This document shows positions 1 to 7,083 of a DNA stretch of 41,501 nt, one piece after another. The notes under the pieces are model-generated. The model did no database searches, was not told where the DNA came from, and worked only from the letters and a program-made list of their open reading frames with translations. The DNA is from a bacterium (GTDB lineage: Bacteria; Cyanobacteriota; Vampirovibrionia; Gastranaerophilales; Gastranaerophilaceae), in contig JAFUEV010000076.1 in the NCBI GenBank assembly GCA_017470245.1, forward strand, positions 1 through 41,501, written 5' to 3'. The translations under genes were made by a program, and so were the position numbers. Positions within the stretch are counted from its first letter, which is position 1; every line of letters begins with the position of its first letter.

Positions 1-98
1 ATTTTTTTAATTTTTAATTTTTTCTTTTTTAGTCTCTTTTTTATAAATTTTTCTAAATTATCATATATCTCTTTACAAATTGCGCTGTTATTATTCAT
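1..98 (-). CDS. 5' end of an unidentified minus-strand gene (partial)
   Basis: Reading leftward from an ATG at 98 gives an open frame of 32 codons that runs off the left edge. It begins MNNNSAICKEIYDNLEKF and continues into a run of Lys/Arg. An SD-like AAAGGGAA lies about 8 bases before the ATG. The fragment is too short to identify; it is helical and very basic. It is divergent from rimP across about 420 bases. It could be a chance frame in AT-rich DNA, but the SD spacing favours a real gene. Confidence 0.4.
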   Translation of the reverse strand, partial: MNNNSAICKEIYDNLEKFIKKRLKKKKLKIKK

Positions 99-311
99 TA
101 AGCATTATTCCCTTTTGTATTTTAAATTCCCTAGTTAGCAAAAATAGAAATATTAATAAATTAGATGATTATAATTCATAATTATATTTATAATTTCTTT
201 CTTTCCATTAATCTTCAACAAAGGTCTTGACTAAAAAATATATTATTATTGGATAAATTCAATATTTTATATATTTTTTAATGAAAATTATAGATTAGTC
301 AAGGCTAATTT

Positions 312-340
312 TTATTATTTACTTTACTATATGATATAAT
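312..340 (+). promoter_or_regulatory. Promoter of the rimP-nusA operon
   Basis: A textbook extended -10 element, TGATATAAT, occupies 332-340. The -35 position (about 312-317, TTATTA) is poor, as is common with an extended -10. A start near 347 would give a leader of about 170 bases ahead of rimP that contains the terminator at 443-468. Confidence 0.55.
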
Positions 341-442
341 TATCTTCTTTTTAACTGTTATGAAATCTGATAGTTTGTAAACTTAATATAAATTTACTTT
401 AAAAAAAATTTTATTATGCTATTATAATAATATGTTGATTAG

Positions 443-468
443 AGAAACGGATTTCCGTTTCTTTTTTA
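443..468 (+). terminator. Leader terminator/attenuator upstream of rimP-nusA
   Basis: AGAAACGGA (443-451) pairs perfectly with TCCGTTTCT (454-462) around a very short loop and is followed by TTTTTATT. It lies about 50 bases before the rimP start and after the only good promoter, with no plus-strand gene upstream to terminate. It therefore looks like an attenuator in the operon leader. A short AAAACC/GGTTTT hairpin follows at 475-494. Confidence 0.7.
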
Positions 469-518
469 TTTAGTAAAACCTTTAATTTGGTTTTGTTCGC
501 AAGAAAAGGAGGTAAATT

Positions 519-1052
519 GTGAAAAGAGATAAACACGGAAAATCTCAACAAAATGATAATGCTCCTTTTGAATATGTTAATAAAAGAGAATTAATGGAAA
601 AACTGGAACCTCTTGTTGATAATACTTTAATGCGTTTTGGATTGGTTCCCGTTGAAACAGAACTGGTTAAAGAAAATCATAAATGGTTTTTACGTATATA
701 TATATATTCTACTGAAAGGGAAGTTAATCTTGATGACTGTGAACGTGTTTCAAGAAGTCTTTCTGATTTTTTGGAAGAACTTATTCCTTTTAAATATTAT
801 CTGGAAGTTAGTTCTCCGGGGGTAGAAAGAAAACTTAAATCTACAAAAGAATATCTTATTTTTAAGGGTAAAGATATTAATTTGAAATTAAGAGAGCCTG
901 TTGATGAATCGGGAGAAAAACAGTTTGTCGCTAAAATAGTTGATTTTGATGACAACGCAGGACTTACTGTATATACATACAAAGATAAAAAAGACATTAT
1001 TATACCAAAAGAAAATATTATATCAGCTAAATTATATTACAATGAAATATAG
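519..1052 (+). CDS. rimP: Ribosome maturation factor RimP
   Basis: RimP binds the 30S precursor and is needed for efficient maturation of the small subunit. The 177-residue product shows the family pattern: an N-terminal alpha/beta domain beginning around residue 24, with ETELVKENHKWFLRIYI, the conserved CERVSRSLSDFLEE helix, and YYLEVSSPGVERKLKS at about residues 93-108. A C-terminal Sm-like beta domain follows. The start is a GTG at 519, chosen because AAGGAGG lies 7 bases upstream. The roughly 20-residue polar N-terminal extension is longer than in many homologues. The gene is followed 11 bases later by nusA, the standard rimP-nusA arrangement. Confidence 0.95.
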   Translation: MKRDKHGKSQQNDNAPFEYVNKRELMEKLEPLVDNTLMRFGLVPVETELVKENHKWFLRIYIYSTEREVNLDDCERVSRSLSDFLEELIPFKYYLEVSSPGVERKLKSTKEYLIFKGKDINLKLREPVDESGEKQFVAKIVDFDDNAGLTVYTYKDKKDIIIPKENIISAKLYYNEI

Positions 1053-1063
1053 GAGAAAACACA

Positions 1064-2296
1064 ATGATTAAGATAGGTACAGCTTTATTTGAAGCCTGTG
1101 AAGAACTTGAAAGAGAAAAAGGAATATCAAAAGAAGTTATAGTTTCATCATTATGTGACGCACTTGTTACTGCATATAAAAAGCATATAAAACAAAAAGA
1201 AGTTCCGAATGTTGAAGCTATTTTAGATGAACAATCAGGTGAAATCGGTGTATTCAGAACAAAATTAGTTGTTGAAAATGTTGAAGATCCTGATATGGAA
1301 ATTTCATTGGAAGATGCTAAAGAATTGGATGATGAAGTTGAACTTGAAGATGAAGTTAAAATTGAAGTTACTCCGGAAAACTTTGGACGTATTGCTGCTC
1401 AAAGTGCAAAACAAGTTATTACTCAGAGAATCAGAGAAGCTGAAAGAAAACTTGTACTTGATGAATTTATGGAAAAGAAAGGTACCCTTACTACTGGGAT
1501 AATTCAACGTGTAGAAAACAGAAATGTTATTGTAAATATAGGTAAAACAGATGCTATAATGCCTCAAAAAGAACAAATACCGGGTGAATATTATAAACCC
1601 GGAACAAGAATAAGAGTATTTGTTTTGAATGTAAAAGAAACATCAAGATTACCGCAGGTTATTGTTTCTCACGCACACGCAGAAATAGTAAGAGAATTAT
1701 TTGAACTTGAAGTTCCTGAAATTGAAGACGGAATTGTTGAAATAAAATCTATTTCAAGAGAAGCCGGTTACAGAACAAAAATTGCTGTTACAAGTAATGA
1801 CCCTGAAGTTGACTCCGTTGGTGCTTGTATAGGACCAAGAGGTAGCCGTATTCAAACTATAATTGGTGAACTTAAAAATGAAAAAATAGATATCGTAAGA
1901 TATAGCGAAAATCCTGTTGAATACATTGTTAATGCTTTATCACCTGCAAGAATAGTTTCTGTTGATATATTGGCTGATGATGAATATTCAAAAGAAGCAT
2001 TTGTTATAGTTCCTGATGATCAGTTAAGTCTTGCTATTGGTCGTGACGGACAAAATGTAAGACTTGCTCATAAATTAACAGGATGGAAAATAGACATAAA
2101 GAGCGAATCTCAAGCTGCAAAAATGGAATATGCACCTCAGGCTCAACATAATGAAGAAGTAGATGAAGAACCTGCTGATGAAGAAGTAGATGAAATCGCA
2201 GAAGAAATCAGAGAACAGGAAGAATATGCCGTTGATGAAGAAGATATGGATTCTCTTGACAATGGTGCGGAAGAAACAGAAGCAGTTGAAGAATAA
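1064..2296 (+). CDS. nusA: Transcription termination/antitermination factor NusA
   Basis: NusA binds RNA polymerase and the nascent RNA and modulates pausing, intrinsic termination and antitermination. The 410 residues cover an N-terminal polymerase-binding domain (about 1-120), an S1 domain (about 135-200), KH1 with GPRGSRIQ and KH2 with GRDGQNVRLAHKLTG (about 325-355). A C-terminal tail of about 55 residues is very rich in Glu and Asp and replaces the AR repeats of E. coli NusA. An SD (AGGAGA) precedes the ATG. It is co-transcribed with rimP. The leader terminator upstream of rimP suggests possible self-regulation by NusA, as known in Bacillus subtilis. Confidence 0.96.
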   Translation: MIKIGTALFEACEELEREKGISKEVIVSSLCDALVTAYKKHIKQKEVPNVEAILDEQSGEIGVFRTKLVVENVEDPDMEISLEDAKELDDEVELEDEVKIEVTPENFGRIAAQSAKQVITQRIREAERKLVLDEFMEKKGTLTTGIIQRVENRNVIVNIGKTDAIMPQKEQIPGEYYKPGTRIRVFVLNVKETSRLPQVIVSHAHAEIVRELFELEVPEIEDGIVEIKSISREAGYRTKIAVTSNDPEVDSVGACIGPRGSRIQTIIGELKNEKIDIVRYSENPVEYIVNALSPARIVSVDILADDEYSKEAFVIVPDDQLSLAIGRDGQNVRLAHKLTGWKIDIKSESQAAKMEYAPQAQHNEEVDEEPADEEVDEIAEEIREQEEYAVDEEDMDSLDNGAEETEAVEE

Positions 2297-2311
2297 TAAC
2301 TTTGTTTCAAT

Positions 2312-2351
2312 AAAAAATAAGAAGATAATTATTTATCTTCTTATTTTTTTG
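2312..2351. terminator. Bidirectional terminator between nusA and the radical SAM gene
   Basis: A 13-bp perfect stem (AATAAGAAGATAA at 2316-2328 against 2333-2345) with loop TTAT has an A-run before it and a T-run after it, so it can stop transcription from both sides. The stop codon of the minus-strand gene lies inside the right arm. Confidence 0.9.
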
Positions 2352-3321
2352 TTATTAATTCTTTTAATTCCGGATATAAAATAACCGATTCATCTTGAAA
2401 TATAGGTTTATTTAATAATTTGATTAAATCTTTATGATATTTGTTATTTTCATTTAAAAGCGAATATTTATCAAAATTATTTCCCAATTCTGTATTATCG
2501 GTTTTTCTTAATGCCCAAAACTCGGCAATAGCATTATTCTTTTTCGCTAGTTTAACAAAATTCGGCATTTCTTTATAGTTTTCCGAATATACTACAAATA
2601 TCATTCTAAAATGTTGTAATAATCCTTTTTGTTTCATTTCAGAGTATAATTTGATATTTTTCATAACTTTATCATATTTTCCGCCTCTGATTATTTTATG
2701 ATAGGTCCATCTGGAAGCACAATGTAAAGATAAAGTTATAGTATCAATTCTTTCAAAAACCCCCAGCTCTTTTAACTTGTCTTCGTTACCTAAAATACCG
2801 TTTGTATGAAAATGAAATTTTAAATTCGGGTATTTTATTGCAGCTTTTTTTATAATCATAGTTTCTTTATAACTGGCAAAGGGTTCTCCGCTGCAACCAA
2901 ATCTTAATAACTTTGCATCTTTAAATATAGGCAGCCAGATATTATCTATTTCTTCTTCTAAATGTTCCTTATTGTATGGTGTCTTGTAATATTCATCTCT
3001 GCATATTTTACACTTTACGTTGCAAGAATTGTCAGAACTTACGGAAATCTCTTCGGGATATTTATCAACATATTCTTTAAATTCTGGTTTGATTTCATCT
3101 TCTTTGTTTTTTCTGTTGCAAATATCATCGCAAAATGAAAAATCGGAATTTGCAATTTTTCGTCTTAGTTCTCGAACCTTTTCACCATTCCAAATCTCTT
3201 GAAACGGAGTATTAAAAATATTTCCTATTGTATAATACTTTACAAACGGAGGACAACAGTTATATACATCCCCGTTTTCATATATTTCTATTCTGTTAAA
3301 AGGTTGTGAACAAAAAAGCAT
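2341..3321 (-). CDS. Radical SAM protein with N-terminal SPASM-like Cys cluster
   Basis: Radical SAM enzymes use a [4Fe-4S] cluster to cleave S-adenosylmethionine. The CxxxCxxC motif is CNVKCKIC at residues 100-107, followed by FGCSGEPF, a glycine-rich SAM-binding segment, and FHFHTNG. In front of the core, residues 4-68 match a SPASM auxiliary-cluster pattern: C4, IEIYENGDVYNCCP with C22/C23, GNIFNTPFQEIWN, then C64 and C68. SPASM domains normally follow the core, so the order is inverted here. The product has 326 residues and starts at an ATG preceded by AAAGAGGG. It is divergent from a second radical SAM gene 98 bases away. No small peptide substrate gene is visible nearby; the substrate is unknown. 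Confidence 0.8.
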   Translation of the reverse strand: MLFCSQPFNRIEIYENGDVYNCCPPFVKYYTIGNIFNTPFQEIWNGEKVRELRRKIANSDFSFCDDICNRKNKEDEIKPEFKEYVDKYPEEISVSSDNSCNVKCKICRDEYYKTPYNKEHLEEEIDNIWLPIFKDAKLLRFGCSGEPFASYKETMIIKKAAIKYPNLKFHFHTNGILGNEDKLKELGVFERIDTITLSLHCASRWTYHKIIRGGKYDKVMKNIKLYSEMKQKGLLQHFRMIFVVYSENYKEMPNFVKLAKKNNAIAEFWALRKTDNTELGNNFDKYSLLNENNKYHKDLIKLLNKPIFQDESVILYPELKELITKK

Positions 3322-3419
3322 AATTCCCTCTTTCCTTTGAATGTTATCATATATACGATTTCATTACAACTTTGTTTATTATTTTTTATATGATATACTC
3401 ATTGTGAAAGAGAGGGAGT
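3322..3419. promoter_or_regulatory. Divergent promoter region between two radical SAM genes
   Basis: For the plus strand, TTGTTT and TATACT are separated by 16 bases, ending about 20 bases before the ATG at 3420. For the minus strand, TTGTAA and TAACAT are separated by 17 bases. Both genes have purine-rich SDs (GAGAGGGAG for plus, AAAGAGGG for minus). A shared regulatory region is plausible. Confidence 0.45.
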
Positions 3420-4481
3420 ATGTTTAGTTTTTTAGATAAATTTTTTAAAAAAGACAATAAAAATGAGATGCCTGTTCCTGATGTGAAAGAATATGTTTCA
3501 TGTAAATCATTACAGGGGGGTATCACCTTTATGCATCGCTCGTTTAGGGTATGTTGTTCGAATAAGGTAGGTGTAACGCTTGTTGATAACTATAAGGGTG
3601 AACCTATTGATTGGAAAAAAATTGCAGAAACAAGAAAAAAATTAATTGAAGATTGTAAAAGAGGTATATTACCTGATAATTGTAAAGGTTGTGTTGATCT
3701 TCAAAAAAGAGATTGGGGTGAACATAATCAAATAGATGACATTTATATAAATCACTGGGATCACTGTAATTGCGGTTGTGTATATTGTGTTGTCGGCAAT
3801 CAGGGTATATATCTTGAAACGGAAAAGAAACCAAGCAGATATTATGAAGTTTATAAACATCTGAAAGAAATGTATAACCATAATATGATTTCACCTAATG
3901 CACATGTTGAAATCGTTGGTGGTGATTTAACTGTTCTTGATGAAGCTGACAATATAATAAATTTATGTTTGGATCATGGTGTTGGAAGAATGTCTTTCCA
4001 TTCTTCTTGTATCAATTATTCACAAGGTATAGAAAGAGCATTAAAAGAAGCACCTGATGTTGACTTTGATTTCTCTTTGGATAGTGGTGAAAGAGAATTA
4101 TATAAGAAAATAAAACGCATTGATGCATTTGATAAAGTTGTTGAGAATATAAGAAGATATATGTCTGTATCAGAAAAATCAAAAGATGCTCTTATTGCCA
4201 AGTATATTTTGGTTGACGGATTAAATGACAGTGTTGAAGCCATTGATAAATGGCTTAATGTAATAAACGATTTGGGAATTAAAAAAGCTAAAGTTGATGT
4301 AAACTTTAAGAAGTTTTTCCCCGAATTTCATCATAGTAATCCGACAGTACCTCCACATTATTATGATATATATTCTCACTATAAGAAGCGTATAGAAGAA
4401 ATGGGAATACAGGATTGTTGTTGGGAATTTACAAGACGTGTAATGGAAGAAGGCGGAATACCAAAAAGTTATTTGAGCTAG
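3420..4481 (+). CDS. Radical SAM protein with Cys-rich N-terminal region
   Basis: The [4Fe-4S] motif CNCGCVYC sits at residues 116-123 (C116, C120, C123) in a core of about 220 residues that contains VEIVGGDLTVLDEAD and SMDSGE-type strands. About 110 residues precede it, carrying C28, C45, C46, C79, C88 and C91 (NCKGC). This looks like an auxiliary-cluster region placed before the core, as in the divergent neighbour. The product has 353 residues. The 5' gene of a likely two-gene operon, it is followed 20 bases later by a SIMPL-domain gene. Family members modify peptides, proteins or RNA; nothing here fixes the substrate. Confidence 0.75.
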   Translation: MFSFLDKFFKKDNKNEMPVPDVKEYVSCKSLQGGITFMHRSFRVCCSNKVGVTLVDNYKGEPIDWKKIAETRKKLIEDCKRGILPDNCKGCVDLQKRDWGEHNQIDDIYINHWDHCNCGCVYCVVGNQGIYLETEKKPSRYYEVYKHLKEMYNHNMISPNAHVEIVGGDLTVLDEADNIINLCLDHGVGRMSFHSSCINYSQGIERALKEAPDVDFDFSLDSGERELYKKIKRIDAFDKVVENIRRYMSVSEKSKDALIAKYILVDGLNDSVEAIDKWLNVINDLGIKKAKVDVNFKKFFPEFHHSNPTVPPHYYDIYSHYKKRIEEMGIQDCCWEFTRRVMEEGGIPKSYLS

Positions 4482-4501
4482 TTATAGGAGAAATATAAAT
4501 A

Positions 4502-5239
4502 ATGCAGATTAAAGATTATCAAATAGTTATTTTAGGTTTGTTGATTGCTTTAGGAAGTATCTTTTCAACCTATGTATTGTCAAAATCAATTGTAGAATTT
4601 CAAAAATTGCAAAACCAAACAATAAGAGTAACAGGTAGTGCCAGTGAAAAAATTACAGCTGACTCTGCTTCTTGGTCATTTAATATTCGTACAAAACAAC
4701 CTACTTTAAAACAAGGATATGCCAGAATAAAGTCGGATAGTGAGAAAGTAAAAAAATTCCTAATTGCTAACGATATTGAAGAAAAAAATATAAATTTTGC
4801 TGCAATTAACAGTTATGAAGAAAACAGAAGATTTCCAAACGGTTCAATTTCTAATGATATTGACCATTATAACGTATCTGTATATGTTACTGTAAAATCT
4901 AATGACATTAATAAATTAACTGAAATATCAAAAAAGGTTGATGAGTTGATTCAACAAGATATAGATTTGTCAGTAAATGACGTTGAGTATTTTGTTTCAA
5001 ATCTTGATGATATTAAAGTTAAAATGATTGCAGCAGCATCTAAAAATGCAAAAGAAAGAGCAAAGAGTCTTGTAAAAGGAACTAACGGTAAAATTGGTGT
5101 AATGACAAGTGCAAAAGTTGGTGTATTCCAAATTGTTCCCGTTGATTCAACAGAAGTTAATGATTATGGGATAAATGATACTTCATCAATTGAAAAGAAA
5201 GTAGTTTCAACAGTTACGGCTACTTTTACAGTAAAATAA
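4502..5239 (+). CDS. SIMPL domain (DUF541/YggE-like) protein
   Basis: The 245-residue protein has one N-terminal hydrophobic segment (about 7-27), a signal anchor or uncleaved signal. It then has the SIMPL pattern: IRVTGSASEKITADSASW, a long helix-rich middle, YNVSVYVTVKS, and the late helix MIAAASKNAKERAKSL, with a beta-strand finish. SIMPL proteins such as E. coli YggE and BP26 are periplasmic and oligomeric and are linked loosely to oxidative stress; biochemical function is unclear. An AGGAG SD lies upstream of ATG 4502. It probably shares a transcript with the preceding radical SAM gene. Confidence 0.85.
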   Translation: MQIKDYQIVILGLLIALGSIFSTYVLSKSIVEFQKLQNQTIRVTGSASEKITADSASWSFNIRTKQPTLKQGYARIKSDSEKVKKFLIANDIEEKNINFAAINSYEENRRFPNGSISNDIDHYNVSVYVTVKSNDINKLTEISKKVDELIQQDIDLSVNDVEYFVSNLDDIKVKMIAAASKNAKERAKSLVKGTNGKIGVMTSAKVGVFQIVPVDSTEVNDYGINDTSSIEKKVVSTVTATFTVK

Positions 5240-5251
5240 ACATTTAAGATT

Positions 5252-5285
5252 AAAAAAAGGACTTCATTTAATGAAGTCCTTTTTT
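5252..5285. terminator. Bidirectional terminator
   Basis: A 10-bp stem, AGGACTTCAT (5258-5267) with ATGAAGTCCT (5271-5280), loop TTA, is flanked by an A-run on the left and a T-run on the right. It ends the SIMPL transcript and the convergent metallopeptidase transcript. Confidence 0.92.
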
Positions 5286-5290
5286 GTACT

Positions 5291-7021
5291 TTATTTACTT
5301 AGTAAATCTGCTAAAGGTGTTACAATCATTCCGTTTAGAGATTTATCAGTTTCTTTTAATTTTAGCGAAACTCTATTTATATCATCTGTCCACTTAAAGT
5401 AATCGTTAATATATTTTTCACCTCTGTTAAAATCTTGTGATAATTGAACTTCAATTATTTCTGTTAACATTTTTCTTGCTGTCGGAATCATTTTATCTAT
5501 ATTCATATCAATAATTCCTTCATTATTAACAGATATTGCCCCTTCTTTTATAAAGAAATATGCTTGCATTACGGTTCTAACCCTATGTGCTTGTGAAAGT
5601 TCGGGTTTAGCTTTCAAAAAGCAGTTTGCTCCAAATGTTACCAGAATTTGTTTTTTCTCTTCTTCCGTATATACTCCTGCATTTGTTAAACAATCAAGCA
5701 ACGCAAGGGAGCCCATATCAGCTTTATTTTCTTCAATTATATTCTTGTATTTCCCAAGTGCTTCTGTTCCTGATTTTGGTCCTAATGAATGTACATTTTC
5801 GTGACCTATCGTAAACCAGTGGTCAGCTTCAGGATTATATAATTTATGTAGTTCTGAATTTAACGTTGCATTCAAACGTTTTTTTCTTCTTTCTAATGCT
5901 TCGGGAGAATTACTCGTTCTTACTTGTCTGTGATACACATTCCTTCTTCCGCCGCCTATAGTTAATGATAATTTGTCGTTATTAGGCAGATTCTGAGCAA
6001 TTGTAATTCCTCCTCTGTATGAACCTTCATCTCCTCTTAATGAAACGATATCAACATCTACCATTGTTTGTAAATTATCTTCATCTGATGATATATTTTG
6101 TTCGTATTTATCTTTTAACGGCATATTTTCTGCCATTAAAGGGAGATAATTTTTTATTTTTAGCAGGTCTTCAGTTCCTTTTTTGTTAATAATTCCGACT
6201 CTTATACCTATAGAATCTTTTGATGTTGCTACGATATTATTTTCTTCGAGTAATTTTTTTAATTCTTCGTCTTCTATAACGGTTCCTGTTAATAAATCGG
6301 CATATTGTTCTCTTGAAACAGTAAATTCCAATGGCGTATCTTGGAGAGTTGCCCATTTCTTATCGGCTTGTGCATCTAACATCGGGTCATTTCCTCTTAA
6401 AGCTTTTGCTTGTAATAAAAGATATTCGTTAAAATCTTTATTCGTTGATGTTTTAGCTGCTTCTTCAAGCTCTTTTGCTATATTCTCAAATTCTTGCTTG
6501 AATTCTACTGTATAATCAATTCCTTTAAGCTTTTTTCCTTCTCTTTTTACAATTGAACGTTGGTTTAAAATTTCTTTTACTTCTTCAACTTCTCCATTTT
6601 TAATCATAGATTTTAGTATATTATGTAATTCTTCTTTTGTAATATCAGATGGAAAAAATGCTTTCCCGTCAAGGACTGTTGCACCTTTTAACAAAACAAC
6701 CGGTTTTGATTCAGAATCTATACCTATAATCCCCAATTGGGCATCAAATAAAATTTTTGTTAATTCGGCTGATTTATTGCCTTTTTTTATTTCTTCATCA
6801 AGATATTTTTTGAATGGTAAATTTAATTCATTATCCTGTTTCATATATACTATATTTGCATAATTCGCAGCCTTAACAAGATGTTTTAGTGCTATTTTAT
6901 CTCCTTCTTCCAACGCTAAATATTCTTGTGCGTCTTCATTAAGCATAGGTTTTCTTATTAGAAAATCTTTATTTGTTCTTTTTTCTAGTTCTTCAAGTGA
7001 TAAATTTAATTCAAAACTCAT
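5291..7021 (-). CDS. M49 (dipeptidyl-peptidase III)-like zinc metallopeptidase
   Basis: The active-site signature is GHENVHSLG, with zinc ligands H407 and H411 and catalytic E408, followed by EENKAD at 430-435. The EExxAD motif about 20 residues after the HExxH is the arrangement of bacterial family M49 enzymes. The early segment EEGDKIALKHLVKAANYAN also resembles the M49 N-terminal helix. Canonical M49 members have HExxxH (HELLGH); this protein has a plain HExxH, one residue shorter. It has 576 residues and no signal peptide, so it is probably cytosolic and releases or trims short peptides. The SD GAGGAG lies in the loop of a perfect hairpin overlapping the start codon. Assignment rests on motifs only. 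Confidence 0.7.
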   Translation of the reverse strand: MSFELNLSLEELEKRTNKDFLIRKPMLNEDAQEYLALEEGDKIALKHLVKAANYANIVYMKQDNELNLPFKKYLDEEIKKGNKSAELTKILFDAQLGIIGIDSESKPVVLLKGATVLDGKAFFPSDITKEELHNILKSMIKNGEVEEVKEILNQRSIVKREGKKLKGIDYTVEFKQEFENIAKELEEAAKTSTNKDFNEYLLLQAKALRGNDPMLDAQADKKWATLQDTPLEFTVSREQYADLLTGTVIEDEELKKLLEENNIVATSKDSIGIRVGIINKKGTEDLLKIKNYLPLMAENMPLKDKYEQNISSDEDNLQTMVDVDIVSLRGDEGSYRGGITIAQNLPNNDKLSLTIGGGRRNVYHRQVRTSNSPEALERRKKRLNATLNSELHKLYNPEADHWFTIGHENVHSLGPKSGTEALGKYKNIIEENKADMGSLALLDCLTNAGVYTEEEKKQILVTFGANCFLKAKPELSQAHRVRTVMQAYFFIKEGAISVNNEGIIDMNIDKMIPTARKMLTEIIEVQLSQDFNRGEKYINDYFKWTDDINRVSLKLKETDKSLNGMIVTPLADLLSK

Positions 7022-7048
7022 AGTATAATCTCCTCGAAATTATACTAT
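7020..7048 (-). promoter_or_regulatory. Palindrome/hairpin holding the SD and start codon of the M49-like gene
   Basis: On the minus strand a 10-bp perfect inverted repeat (ATAGTATAAT / ATTATACTAT, arms 7039-7048 and 7020-7029) surrounds a 9-base loop that contains the SD GAGGAG. The first two bases of the ATG are in the stem. The left arm also contains a TATAAT, so it might instead be an operator over a -10 element. Confidence 0.6.
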
Positions 7049-7083
7049 CAAGTTTTTATATTTATAACAATAATCTATATATA

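Larger units (their letters stand above)
99..518. other. Intergenic region with inverted repeat, promoter and leader terminator
   Basis: This 420-base non-coding stretch holds three things. (1) An imperfect 11-bp inverted repeat: arms at 224-234 and 295-305 (CTTGACTAA / TTAGTCAAG core, plus one G-U pair), about 60 bases apart, with a smaller possible hairpin ATTGGA-TAAA-TTCAAT between them. (2) An extended -10 promoter near 332-340. (3) A hairpin plus T-run at 443-468. No tRNA or protein frame was seen. The inverted repeat lies upstream of the promoter, so it could be an operator pair or a separate small RNA. Confidence 0.6.

Noticed and set aside
2341..4481. RiPP-type cluster around the SPASM radical SAM genes
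   Set aside because: No precursor-like small ORF, protease or ABC exporter is near; the 98-base divergent gap holds only promoters.
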